Shown here piece by piece: positions 5,080 to 13,936 of a stretch of DNA of 14,470 nt (its first letter is position 1; every line of letters begins with the position of its first letter). The stretch covers positions 1 through 14,470 of the forward strand of contig JBJXGR010000459.1 of assembly GCA_046160045.1 (NCBI GenBank), in the 5' to 3' direction. Made by a program: the position numbers and the translations under genes. The DNA comes from CAZGUX01 sp046160045. GTDB taxonomy: Bacteria; Acidobacteriota; Terriglobia; Bryobacterales; Bryobacteraceae. The notes beneath the pieces are model-generated. The model was not told the DNA's origin. It saw only the letters and a program-made list of their open reading frames with translations, and ran no database searches.

Positions 5080-7488
5080 CTAATGGTTGAACAGGAATTC
5101 CTTAGAGTTCAGCAGCGACCAAACGACTCCCTCCAGCCCCTGGCGGCGGTTCGGACTTTTGGTCACAAACTGTTTTGCGGTTTCCATTTCTGGTGGAGCA
5201 GGCGGCCGGCTCAGCGCCGCGATATAGAAGCTCTTGATAATAGCCTCGTCCGACGCGCTTTCGGATATTAACTTGGCCAATCTCCCTTGCCCGCTCTTGA
5301 GCCTCGCGTTAATGGTATCACCGCCCAACGAGTGCATTGCCTGCGTCACGGTTGTTGTCGCATTGCGCTCGCACTTCGCAACATCCCTGACTGGGCGGTC
5401 GTAAGTGTCAAGAAAATACGATGGGACACCCGAATCCGGCAGATCGATCGCCCTCTTGCCCCGGTAAAAACCTCGAAACTTCTCGGGCACTCCTGTGACG
5501 GCGCTCACGGCGTCGAGCAGTTGTTCGGCTGTTAAACGGCGCAGGTAATAGTGCGAATAGTTGACGTTGTCAGCGCCGTTTGCTTTTGTTGAGGCAGCGC
5601 TCAGCTGGTACGTGCTTGATTTCAGAATGATCCTCATCAACGGTTTGAAACGGAAGCCGTGTTCAATAAAATACTCAGCCAGGCGTTCGTTCAGCTCTGG
5701 GTGGCTCGGCGGATTGGTAGGGCGAGCATCGTCTACCGGCTCAACGAGGCCACGGCCCATTAACTGCCGCCACACCCGGTTGACGGCCGCCCGCGCAAAG
5801 AACGGATTGTCGGGCAAGGTGATCCAGTTGGCGAGGATTTCGCGGCGGTCTATCATCGGGCGGATACTTGGTTCTGTGCCATCCAACAGCCGCGGCCGGA
5901 TTATCTGCAACGTCTGAGGGTGCTTGAATTCGGCGCCGTAGTTCAGCGTCACCAGGCCCTCAAAAGGCCGGTAGCTGACACCCTCCTTGATCTTCACCTG
6001 AGAAAAGAACGCAGCAATGCCGAGGTAATCGTCACGCGCCCACTTCTCACGTGGATGATCGTGGCAACGCGCGCATTCCAGGCTGACACCGAGAAAGGTT
6101 TGCGACACAAACGTCGAATACTCCTCGATCGTGCGCCGGTTCTCGCGAGTGTAGAAATTGTTAGGGCCAACTTCGGCCATTGTGCCGAGCCCGGTGATCA
6201 TCTCACGCGCGACTTCATTGTACGGCTTATCCGAGGCGAAATTCCGCCGGAAGTACTCGTGGGAGTACAAGCTGTTGTCGTGCACATAGAGCGGCGCCAT
6301 CATGAAGAGGTCGCCCCATTTTTGTGCCCAGAATTGCGCGTACTCGGGGCGTTCGAGGAGTTCATCGACAAGGCGGTCGCGCTTATCCGGCCGCTCGTCC
6401 GCGAGGAAAGCCAGTGTTTCCTTTTCAGTCGGCAGGGTGCCAATGACATCCAGGTAAATACGACGGATGAACTCGTTGTCACCGGTCAGCGGGGAGGGCT
6501 CGATCCTGACACGGGACAGCTTGTCGAAGATGAACTGGTCGACAACAGTACGGAGAGGAATGGCGGAAAGCCGGACGGGCGGATTCAACGCCACGGCAAC
6601 CCGCGTCGAGGCGACCTGTCCCAGCGTCCGCACCAGAATCGTGACCTCACCGTTCTTCTTGGGAATGACCAGCCCAGCCGGACTGATTGCGACGACAGTG
6701 TCATCACTCGACGTGTACTGGACAGTGCGCGTGAGGTCGGCGCGGGAACCATCCGAGTAGTGCCCCTGAACGAAGAACTGCTGTTTCTCCTCCGGGCCGC
6801 TGAGCACACGGAGTCCTTCCGGGTAGATCCTGATCGAGGCAAGCCGAACACCTCTCGATTTCCCTTTTGGCGCGCCGCTTCGGATCCACTCACGGAGCGT
6901 TGAGTACTCGGGGAAGTCGGGACCGAATCGACGACCGCCTCCATGCGCGATAGCCAGTGTTGGTTTGAGAAGCAACAAGCTCTTTTCTGGTGCGCTGACG
7001 TCCACGCGGCGGCCCCCCGACTGCTTGACTACCGCTTCGTAGTCGGCGTCCGGATCGTAGCCGAAGAGCGACAGCTTAAATCCGCTCTGCCCGTTCAGTG
7101 CGCCGTGGCAGTTGCTGCCGCCGCAGCCGAACTTTGAAAGGATGGGGGCGATGTCGGTTGAGAAGTCCCACGTCTTGCCTGGCGCGGAGCCCACGACCAG
7201 AGCCGCCGAGGCCGAGCGGCCGCCGAAAGAGGCGGTGATTCTGACCACACCTTCGGCAACAGACTTGAATACGCCAGGCGCAGTGGCAACCACAACGCCT
7301 GCATCCGAAAGCGTGTAGGTTGCTTTGCGCGTTATATCCCGCAAGGCCCCAGCAGGACCGTGCGCGGTCACAACGAACGAATGAAGATTGCCTGGACCGT
7401 AGATGAAACCGGCCGGTGGTTCGATGGTTAGATCCGCGGCCATGACGCACAGCGGCGCCAGCAGAAACGGAATGCTTCGAAACCTCAC
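5080..7488 (-). CDS. DUF1549/DUF1553 cytochrome-type protein with two Ig-like domains
   Basis: The product has 802 residues with a Sec signal ending near VMAAD (residue 19). In order: a bacterial Ig-like (BIG2-type) domain about 20-100; a planctomycete-type cytochrome region with GCGGSNCHG (121-129, a C-x4-CH motif) and GFKLSLFGYDPDADY (136-150); a second Ig-like domain about 215-300; DUF1549 about 315-500, with a classical CxxCH motif CARCHDHP (472-479); and DUF1553 about 545-800, with AAVNRVWRQLMGRGLVEP. The C-x4-CH site is usual for this family. Whether either motif holds covalent haem is unproven. The function is unknown; a periplasmic or surface redox role is inferred. The GTG start overlaps the TGA of the upstream PPC gene (GTGA), so translation is probably coupled. 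Confidence 0.9.
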   Translation of the reverse strand: MRFRSIPFLLAPLCVMAADLTIEPPAGFIYGPGNLHSFVVTAHGPAGALRDITRKATYTLSDAGVVVATAPGVFKSVAEGVVRITASFGGRSASAALVVGSAPGKTWDFSTDIAPILSKFGCGGSNCHGALNGQSGFKLSLFGYDPDADYEAVVKQSGGRRVDVSAPEKSLLLLKPTLAIAHGGGRRFGPDFPEYSTLREWIRSGAPKGKSRGVRLASIRIYPEGLRVLSGPEEKQQFFVQGHYSDGSRADLTRTVQYTSSDDTVVAISPAGLVIPKKNGEVTILVRTLGQVASTRVAVALNPPVRLSAIPLRTVVDQFIFDKLSRVRIEPSPLTGDNEFIRRIYLDVIGTLPTEKETLAFLADERPDKRDRLVDELLERPEYAQFWAQKWGDLFMMAPLYVHDNSLYSHEYFRRNFASDKPYNEVAREMITGLGTMAEVGPNNFYTRENRRTIEEYSTFVSQTFLGVSLECARCHDHPREKWARDDYLGIAAFFSQVKIKEGVSYRPFEGLVTLNYGAEFKHPQTLQIIRPRLLDGTEPSIRPMIDRREILANWITLPDNPFFARAAVNRVWRQLMGRGLVEPVDDARPTNPPSHPELNERLAEYFIEHGFRFKPLMRIILKSSTYQLSAASTKANGADNVNYSHYYLRRLTAEQLLDAVSAVTGVPEKFRGFYRGKRAIDLPDSGVPSYFLDTYDRPVRDVAKCERNATTTVTQAMHSLGGDTINARLKSGQGRLAKLISESASDEAIIKSFYIAALSRPPAPPEMETAKQFVTKSPNRRQGLEGVVWSLLNSKEFLFNH

Positions 7489-9653
7489 GGCTCAATCCTC
7501 AGCAAGAAAGCCGGCGTCGCCTCAATCCCGGAGCCGACGACCGCGACTCGATACTCGCCGACGGGAACCTCGGCAACCTCGACCGCCCGCAGAACCAGCC
7601 GGGCGACTCTTTGCTCATCGGTCAGTTCCGTTTTGAACAGCATAACGCCTCTTGGCAACCCCTCCAAAAACCACTGCAAGGGTTTCTCAAATCCGGGACG
7701 GCGGCGGATCTTGACAATCACGTCGGCTTCCCGGCCGCCACTGAGGGGAAGCTTGACGCGGTCGCTTCGGAACTCGGCTCCCATCCGTTCGAGAGCAAAT
7801 GAAACGGGGCTCACTACCGAGAGCCGGAGACCTTCCGAGTCGGTGCGAACATAACCAAGGCCGTCACCGAGAACCGAGTACAGCACCTCAGCCGGCCTCG
7901 TGACGGTCTGCCCCGCGATTGTGGCGGATCCGGAAACCCGAAGAGCATAGATACCGGTGGCCGCCTCTGGGCTCGCCGACAATTCCAGCTTGCCCGACTC
8001 TTCCGTTGCCTTGATAAGGAGCCTTTTCGCCGTCACGCCCGCAGGAAGCCCTTCAGCCTCAACCGTCACCTGCTCGACAAAGCCTTCCGCACGGCGGAGT
8101 GCGACCGGAACCGCGAGAGTCCCTCCCCTTGCGATAAAGACCCGGTCCGAAGTCAGACCCAAGGAGAAATCCGGTTTCTGCTTGCGCACAGTAAGGACAT
8201 AGAACGACGAATCGCCAGCGTGCCGCGAGTTGTCACGCACCTGAACAAAGAAACGGTCGGACCGCTTGGCGCAGTTGGGCGCGTACGGTATCTGAATGTC
8301 CAGTTTTGAATCCCGATTCCTGGGATTGGAGAAGCTCTTCGCGTCGTCGTTCAGAGCGACGATGTCACCATCAGCCGCGAGAAGGGCCAAGTGAGGGTCC
8401 AGCATCTCCGAACCGATGCGGCGCGCTTCGATCTGAAAGGTGAGCCGCTCACCTTCATTTGCCTGGAACAAGAATGAGTCTACATCGCCTGGTTGGTCGA
8501 CCCGTCCGACCAGCACGGTGGGCACTGCGATCGGATTGCTCTTCTCCAGCGTGTCGTTAGGTTCGGATTCGGTTCGAGGTTCGTTTTCATAAACAGTAAA
8601 TGCCAACGGGATACCGGTTCCGGACCGTTCCGGGAGGGTGAGCAAGTGAAGGCCTAACGCCGCCAATGGGTCCACCTTTATCGCGACGCGGTAGACGCCG
8701 GAACTCCGTTCGGAAATGATCGAGCCCGTGACGCCGCGGCCGGAAAGCACGAGCGGTGTCGTGCGATCAATGAAGTCCGCGGTAAGGGTAGCCTCCAGCG
8801 AAGCACCGCGTCCGCCGGCAGGTGGCCACAAGGACCACGGCGCGGGAGCGCGCCCAATCACCAATTGGTACGTTTCGCCGAGCCGCCGGTTCTCGCATTC
8901 ATTGACAAAGCAGGTCACCGCAAGCCGAGCGTGGTCGACGACGATGAAGTAGTCGCCGTCGCTATTGAAGGTGTGCTGGAAGTACGGATCCCAGATGAAG
9001 TGAGAAAAATTGCTGTCGATGCGACGGCCGGAAGCATCCAACAGAGTCAGGGTCACGTTTCCGATCTCACCGCCGGTAGCGTATCCGTTGCGACCCAGCA
9101 ACACGCTGAATGCAATAACCTCACCCTTCTTGGCGTGGAGGCGATAGAAATCGGAGTCGTTGGTGTCGAGTACGACGCCGTTGATAGAGGTCTCTTGTGA
9201 GATGGACTGCGCCTGCTCTGTGTCGTCGTTTGGTTCCTGTTCGAGAACTGACCGCCAGCCGGTCACGCGAAAGTGAAACCGGTTGGAAGTGCCACGGGGA
9301 CTTAACAGACGCAAAGACCGGAGACCCAGCTTGGCGTTCGCGGCGGTCCGGATCATGATGTTGGTCCGGGTGAACGAGGACTCGAGGATCGAACCCGAGA
9401 CGTCATCGCTGTCAAAAACGAGGGATTGTGCGTGGTCGAGAAAGTTGCCCCACAGCGTCACTTGCGCGCTCTCGCCGGCTGTCCAGCCCTGGGGGTAGAC
9501 CTGTTCGACTTGCGGGACCAGTGGCTGAAGCGGGGTCGGCTCGGCGGCCATGAGATTGGCAGGGATACACAGAATCAGACCGAAAGCGATCGAATAGCGG
9601 GCGAAGGCCTTTTTCAATCTCGCCGGGGCTTTTTCAGTTTCTTGTGTTGCCAT
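7485..9653 (-). CDS. Exported protein with two PPC domains
   Basis: The product has 722 residues. A long basic N-region and the hydrophobic stretch SIAFGLILCIPANLMAAEP (21-39) form a Sec signal. After a TIG/IPT-like beta domain (about 45-130) come two pre-peptidase C-terminal (PPC) domains: about 138-266, opening EQEPNDDTEQAQS, and about 362-490, opening SEPNDTLEKSNP with DVDSFLFQANEGERLTFQ. The C-terminal 230 residues form further beta-rich segments (for example PVALRRAEGFVEQVTVEAEG) with no clear family. There is no protease or other catalytic signature, so this is probably a binding or scaffold protein in the periplasm or on the cell surface. It is the first gene of the operon with the DUF1549/1553 and DUF1501 genes, and paralogues of this type commonly accompany them. 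The ribosome binding site before the ATG is weak. Confidence 0.8.
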   Translation of the reverse strand: MATQETEKAPARLKKAFARYSIAFGLILCIPANLMAAEPTPLQPLVPQVEQVYPQGWTAGESAQVTLWGNFLDHAQSLVFDSDDVSGSILESSFTRTNIMIRTAANAKLGLRSLRLLSPRGTSNRFHFRVTGWRSVLEQEPNDDTEQAQSISQETSINGVVLDTNDSDFYRLHAKKGEVIAFSVLLGRNGYATGGEIGNVTLTLLDASGRRIDSNFSHFIWDPYFQHTFNSDGDYFIVVDHARLAVTCFVNECENRRLGETYQLVIGRAPAPWSLWPPAGGRGASLEATLTADFIDRTTPLVLSGRGVTGSIISERSSGVYRVAIKVDPLAALGLHLLTLPERSGTGIPLAFTVYENEPRTESEPNDTLEKSNPIAVPTVLVGRVDQPGDVDSFLFQANEGERLTFQIEARRIGSEMLDPHLALLAADGDIVALNDDAKSFSNPRNRDSKLDIQIPYAPNCAKRSDRFFVQVRDNSRHAGDSSFYVLTVRKQKPDFSLGLTSDRVFIARGGTLAVPVALRRAEGFVEQVTVEAEGLPAGVTAKRLLIKATEESGKLELSASPEAATGIYALRVSGSATIAGQTVTRPAEVLYSVLGDGLGYVRTDSEGLRLSVVSPVSFALERMGAEFRSDRVKLPLSGGREADVIVKIRRRPGFEKPLQWFLEGLPRGVMLFKTELTDEQRVARLVLRAVEVAEVPVGEYRVAVVGSGIEATPAFLLRIEP

Positions 9654-9750
9654 TCACTCGGTGATCGAGGTACCAGATTCCTTCGTAGACTGTTCGAGGC
9701 AGCGGGGCCGTTGCGGGAACTTGCCGCACTCGGGCTTGGACGCCCTCGCT
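9654..9750. other. Short gap between receptor and operon
   Basis: Only 97 bp separate the receptor stop from the PPC gene start, on the same strand. I see no strong -35/-10 pair and no hairpin with a U-run, so read-through from the receptor gene is possible but not shown. Confidence 0.35.
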
Positions 9751-12700
9751 TCAGAACATATATTTCAGTCCGAACTGGATGTTGCGCGACCGTTGAAGCG
9801 AACCGCTCACCAATCCGAAACGAGGTGAGCCCACGGAGCGGTCCGGGATGTCGAAAGTCGGATGGTTGAAAAAGTTGAAGAACTCCGCCCGGAATTGCAG
9901 GCGGTGCGGTTCAGCGAACACAAAATTCTTTAGCAAACCGACATCGAACTGGTTGATGCCACCCATCCGATGTGTCCGCTGGCCGAGGTTGCCGAGCGTG
10001 AAATCCGGCGGCGTCGCGAAGGCTGCGGTGTTGAACTGACGCTCCCAGGTCTTTTCGGGAACCCTCCAGTCGCCAACCAAAAGCGGGCGCACGGCGGCGT
10101 CTCCGTTTGGCCGAGCGAGTGGTGCATTGATGGTGAAGGGCGCTCCAGATTGAAGAATCGTTGAACCCGAAACTTCCCACCCCCCGATAATCGTGCGCGC
10201 AACGCCGCGGAGACCACCGGAGGGAACCAGCCACACATAGCTTAGTGCGAGTCGATGCGGAACGTCGTAGAGGGCCGGGCCCCGTTCGCATCTCAGACAC
10301 GTCTGATCCTGGGCGCCAGAATGGCCAAGACCGGCTCCGAAAAGGCTGTCTTCGCCAAGCACGATCGTCTTGGACCAGGTGTAGTTCGCTCGGAACAGCA
10401 GGCCATCCAGAAAGCGCCTCTCCCATCGTGCTTGCAGCGCGTTGTAGTTGGACGTGCCGATCGCATTCACGTAGCCAAAATTCCCATACTGTGGATAGGG
10501 TCGGCGCGCTTGACGGTCTCCGGGGCCCACAGGTGTCGCATTTGGGTTGGAGCCGAACCAGGGAAGCCGAGTGCCCTTGTTGCCGACATAACCCACGCTC
10601 AGCACGGAATTAAGAGGCATGGTGCGCTCAACCGAGAAGTTCCACTGCTGAATGTAACCGTCTTTCATGTAGGTGTTTCGAACGTTCAGGCCCGGCACGG
10701 GTTTTTGGCCGGTGCCGACGGGAAACGGATCGTTAAGCGTAAGGTTTGGGATTCTGGGGTCGCCAAAAAAGTTCTCCGTTACCACGAACGGTGGATTGAG
10801 TTCGTTCTCCGTCTGGGAACTGAACTCGGTGTTCCAGTAGATGCCGTAAGCTGAGCGGATAACCGTCTTGTCCTGGAGGCGGTAGGCAAAACCAATACGG
10901 GGGCTGAAGTCGCGGCGGTAGGGGGCGAGCACGCCGGCCGAAACCGCTCCCGGATAAACGATGGCCCCACGGGCCGGATCCCAGGAGGCGAGCTTATTGC
11001 CCCGCACTTCCACAGCCGGGGAGTTGTACTCGTAGCGCAGGCCGAGGTTCAGCGTGAGGCGGGAGGTGGCGTGCCAGTCGTCCTGGAGGTACATACCCCA
11101 ATGGTTTTGGCGCATGCGCGGGTCAAACGCACCCTGGGTGACTGTGGAGGAAGCCAGCAGACCCAGCAGGAAATCCGCCATTGGCTGGCCGGTGTATCGG
11201 CTGTCGAAGGCCATACTGGGCAAACTCAGCAACGGCAGGTTGACGTTTTGGTGTTCGCGCAGGATCGTGCCGCCGAACTGGAGGACATGATTCCCATGGT
11301 TCCACGTCATATCGTCATAAAAGTCCATCTGGACTTGGTCGTGGCCCGAGGCGCGCTGATCGGCGATGCGATCGTAGCCAAAGATGCTGATTGCCGGAAT
11401 GCCCCAATTCGGAGGGGGAATCGTGATCCGTGGCGCGACACGGTTCAGCCCGACCAGGGTCCAGACATCCTCCTTCTCAGCCCGGAAGTTGCGCAGCTTG
11501 ATGTCGCGATCATAAAGGCCGAAGCGAGCGTTGTTCACCAGTGTTGGCGTGAAGATCCGGTTGTAGCTTATCGTGTGTTTGAAAAAGCTATTGTTGCCGG
11601 TGAAGCCCAAGCCGGCCAGCACCTGGCGCGGGACCTGCTCGGTCGGCTCGGCGGCGAAACTGTAAAAGATGTTGTCTTTGGAGGAAATCCTGTGGTCGGC
11701 GCGGAGATTGATCTGGCTCACCGCGTTGCGCTCCGAACCGGCGGAAACGTAGTTGAAACGCGGGTTGTTGGTGGTGTTGGGGTCGGGGTAATAGCGGGCG
11801 ATGCCGGCGGCAACCGGACTGATGCGGGAGGCGGGAATCACGTTGCCCGGAAAGGGCAGCCCCGTCTGCGGGTCGGTAATGGTCCTGGCACCGAAGTTCC
11901 CCTTCTTCTCGTCCGCTGTGGGAACAATCGCGCCGCCCGCGCCCAACCGCCGTACCTGCACCCCCTCGTAGTTGATCATAAAAAAGGTGCGGTCGCGGCC
12001 TCGATAGACCTTTGGGATGTACCACGGCCCAGCCAGCATGAACCCGAACTGGTTGTAACGGTAAGCCGGTTTTGGCGGCGGGCTACCCCAGCTGAGCGCG
12101 TCAAACTTGTCGTTGCGCAGGAATTCATAGAAGCTGGCGTGAAGCGTGTTCGTTCCGGCGCGGGTCGTGAACGCGACGGTGCCACCGGCCACGCGCCCCT
12201 GCCGAGCGTTATTGTTGGAGGTATCGACGCGAACCTCCTGGATGGCTTCGATGGAGGGCGAGTAACCCAGGTATCCGCTGAAGCTCTGGTAAATGGTCGT
12301 GCCGTCCAGAGTGTAGTTGTTGTAGTGTTCGCGCACTCCGGAGATGACGACCGATTTGCCGTATTCGCCACCCAACTGCTCCTGCCGGCTGGCAGAAGTC
12401 CCCTTGGCCGGCTGGAAGACGCCCGATTCCAGCAGCGCCAGGTCCAGTGCCAACCGCCCGCGCAGCGGCAGTTCGACGACAGATTCGTTGGGGATGCTCG
12501 CCCCGACGGCGGCGTTCTCTGTCTGCAGAAGCGGGGCCTCCGAGGTCACGGACACCACCTCCTGAACGTCGCCCGGCTGTAAGGTGAAGTCCACGCGTGA
12601 GCTAGTGCCGGCGCGCAGCAGCAGATCAGTGAACACCTCGCGGCGAAATCCAGCGTATTGGCACGCCACGCTGTAACGCCCAGCAACCAGATTGGTGACG

Positions 12701-12900
12701 ACATATTCACCGACTTCGTTCGTCTGCGTGGATGACGTCACGTTGGTCGCGGTATTGGTGACTGTGACGGTGGCAGGCGAAACCGCGCCGCCACTGGCAT
12801 CGCGGACGCTACCAATCACGGTGCCTTCATTGATTTGGGAACGGAGAGATGGAATCGTGAGCATGAGTGCGATTCCCAGGAAACAGGTGTGCAGACGCAT
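9751..12900 (-). CDS. Oar-like TonB-dependent receptor
   Basis: The product has 1049 residues. A Sec signal, MRLHTCFLGIALMLTIPSL (1-19), ends near LRSQ. It is followed by a carboxypeptidase-regulatory-like domain (about 24-105, GSVRDASGGAVSPATVTV), then a plug region with ENAAVGASIPNESVVELPLR, and a long beta-barrel. The barrel ends with FRAEFFNFFNHPTFDIP and a final strand IQFGLKYMF with a C-terminal phenylalanine, as expected for recognition by the Bam machinery. A CLRC pair lies in a predicted extracellular loop. I see no clear TonB box. Such proteins are greatly expanded in Solibacter-type Acidobacteriota and probably import or bind oligomers, but no substrate can be named. The upstream in-frame ATG at 12942 would add 14 residues (MIRWSHCSAEEAVA) before the signal; the start at 12900 is preferred for its GAGGAGG site and because a candidate promoter overlaps the upstream ATG. 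Confidence 0.92.
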   Translation of the reverse strand: MRLHTCFLGIALMLTIPSLRSQINEGTVIGSVRDASGGAVSPATVTVTNTATNVTSSTQTNEVGEYVVTNLVAGRYSVACQYAGFRREVFTDLLLRAGTSSRVDFTLQPGDVQEVVSVTSEAPLLQTENAAVGASIPNESVVELPLRGRLALDLALLESGVFQPAKGTSASRQEQLGGEYGKSVVISGVREHYNNYTLDGTTIYQSFSGYLGYSPSIEAIQEVRVDTSNNNARQGRVAGGTVAFTTRAGTNTLHASFYEFLRNDKFDALSWGSPPPKPAYRYNQFGFMLAGPWYIPKVYRGRDRTFFMINYEGVQVRRLGAGGAIVPTADEKKGNFGARTITDPQTGLPFPGNVIPASRISPVAAGIARYYPDPNTTNNPRFNYVSAGSERNAVSQINLRADHRISSKDNIFYSFAAEPTEQVPRQVLAGLGFTGNNSFFKHTISYNRIFTPTLVNNARFGLYDRDIKLRNFRAEKEDVWTLVGLNRVAPRITIPPPNWGIPAISIFGYDRIADQRASGHDQVQMDFYDDMTWNHGNHVLQFGGTILREHQNVNLPLLSLPSMAFDSRYTGQPMADFLLGLLASSTVTQGAFDPRMRQNHWGMYLQDDWHATSRLTLNLGLRYEYNSPAVEVRGNKLASWDPARGAIVYPGAVSAGVLAPYRRDFSPRIGFAYRLQDKTVIRSAYGIYWNTEFSSQTENELNPPFVVTENFFGDPRIPNLTLNDPFPVGTGQKPVPGLNVRNTYMKDGYIQQWNFSVERTMPLNSVLSVGYVGNKGTRLPWFGSNPNATPVGPGDRQARRPYPQYGNFGYVNAIGTSNYNALQARWERRFLDGLLFRANYTWSKTIVLGEDSLFGAGLGHSGAQDQTCLRCERGPALYDVPHRLALSYVWLVPSGGLRGVARTIIGGWEVSGSTILQSGAPFTINAPLARPNGDAAVRPLLVGDWRVPEKTWERQFNTAAFATPPDFTLGNLGQRTHRMGGINQFDVGLLKNFVFAEPHRLQFRAEFFNFFNHPTFDIPDRSVGSPRFGLVSGSLQRSRNIQFGLKYMF

Positions 12901-12908
12901 CGCAACAG

Positions 12909-12915
12909 CCTCCTC
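12909..12915 (-). promoter_or_regulatory. Ribosome binding site deciding the receptor start
   Basis: GAGGAGG on the minus strand lies 8 nt before the ATG at 12898-12900. This places the start 42 bp inside the longest open frame and gives a clean signal peptide. Confidence 0.75.
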
Positions 12916-12937
12916 AGCCGAACAGTGGGACCACCTT

Positions 12938-12967
12938 ATCATAAGAAGGCCTGGAAATAAACAGAAA
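12938..12967 (-). promoter_or_regulatory. Candidate promoter of the TonB-dependent receptor
   Basis: On the minus strand TTTCTG (12962-12967), an 18-bp spacer and TATGAT (12938-12943) form a modest -35/-10 pair that would start transcription near 12931, about 30 nt before the ATG. The -10 lies inside an 11-bp near-palindrome, CTTATCATAAG. The -35 is weak, so confidence is low. Confidence 0.35.
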
Positions 12968-13069
12968 AGATGCGATACAAGAAAGGGGCCAGTTTCTAAA
13001 GAATCGAAGACGCGCCGCAGCCCCGAACGTAAAGAGAGGGGGTCCCTTCCCTCACCGCCACGGATCCTA

Positions 13070-13410
13070 CGGCCCGAGTGAGCCGACGACGGCCGGATAC
13101 GGCGTACCGAGCGGGAAGCGGTGAAGGTAGCGGAGGCAGAGATCCCAGCCGGTGAGGCGGCAGGAGCGGATCGGATCCTATCCGGCCGGATGCTCGAGTG
13201 GTTCCATGATCGCGAGAGCGGAGTGGTCCCGCTGGCGGCCGAGGTCGAGACCGGCGACGAACGTCAGAACGCGGGGACCTCCTCGACCAAGGGGGCGAGG
13301 TCCGCCTGCGGGAAGAAGACATCGCCATTGGCGGAGAACTCGCAGAGGAACTCTTGGCCAAACCAGAAGTTGCCCAGGACGCGGCGCTCACGAATTGCCA
13401 CCCATCGGAC
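13070..13410 (-). pseudogene. Decayed phage-type terminase large subunit (nuclease-domain part)
   Basis: Translating the minus strand in two frames recovers pieces of a terminase-like protein. First frame, 13267-13410: VRWVAIRERRVLGNFWFGQE then FLCEFSANGDVFF, matching the junction of the terminase ATPase and nuclease domains. It stops at TGA 13264-13266. A second frame, from about 13270 down, continues RVLTFVAGLDLGRQRDHSAL, the first strand of the RNase H-like nuclease domain with its expected catalytic Asp. After an in-frame TAG at 13178-13180 it goes on with RYLHRFPLGTPYPAVV, also typical, to a TAG at 13067-13069. So one frameshift and at least one nonsense codon break it, and the N-terminal ATPase domain is absent. 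I recognise the family from memory of its motifs. No other phage gene is visible. Confidence 0.65.
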
Positions 13411-13522
13411 AGGGAGCCACGCCCCCCCGACAAGTGAGTGCGAGGCTAAGGAGTTCCCTTCGAGAGCCCGCAAAACGCCACAAGGTTGAGCCTGGGAGAA
13501 CGGAACCACGACGGACGATGCG

Positions 13523-13936
13523 TCAGGAGACGATCTCCACCGGGTAATGCCGATGCCCACGACGTACGCGATACGTCTCGAAGTCCTTGCGATCGATGGT
13601 GAAGACTCTCCGGGTACCCAGCGCTTCGGCGGCTGCAACGAGCGATGCGTCCGCCAAGTCCATCGGATGATCGGCGTATCGCTCCATGAGCTCGAAGGCT
13701 CGAGTCAACCACGCTCGATCCAGGAACCACACGGACAACCCACCGCCCTCCACGAACTCTCTCAGACGATCGGAGCCGATGCTGGCCGGTCCGAGCATGT
13801 GAAACGCCTCCGTGAGCACGGGGATTGTGGTGAGAATGGGCTCACGGATTTCCTGCAAGGTCCCGCGGCACCGGTTGTGCTGTTCGTCGTGGGGATCGAA
13901 GAGGGCGACCAACGGCCCCGTATCCACGAGGATCAT
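13523..13936 (-). CDS. vapC: PIN-domain toxin, VapC type
   Basis: The product has 137 residues, the normal size for a VapC ribonuclease toxin. The acidic residues of the PIN active site are visible: Asp5 in MILVDTGPLVAL, Glu43 in IPVLTEAFHML, Asp93/Asp96 in MDLADASLVAAAEAL and Asp115 in VFTIDRKDF. These proteins bind Mg2+ and cut specific RNAs, often tRNA or rRNA, until blocked by the partner antitoxin. The ATG overlaps the antitoxin TGA by 4 bp (ATGA), so the pair is translationally coupled. All active-site residues are intact, so it is probably functional. The RNA target cannot be told from sequence. It is the gene immediately upstream of the terminase remnant. Confidence 0.88.
   Translation of the reverse strand: MILVDTGPLVALFDPHDEQHNRCRGTLQEIREPILTTIPVLTEAFHMLGPASIGSDRLREFVEGGGLSVWFLDRAWLTRAFELMERYADHPMDLADASLVAAAEALGTRRVFTIDRKDFETYRVRRGHRHYPVEIVS

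Noticed and set aside
11071..12582. A 503-codon open frame on the plus strand
   Set aside because: It is exactly antisense to the TonB-dependent receptor, whose translation is clearly a real protein. The antisense product has no recognisable domain; long antisense frames are expected in GC-rich genes.
13264..13638. A 124-codon minus-strand frame as an intact small gene
   Set aside because: Its first part overlaps vapC in another frame. Only the last 48 codons carry terminase motifs, so it is a chance join of vapC shadow and pseudogene.
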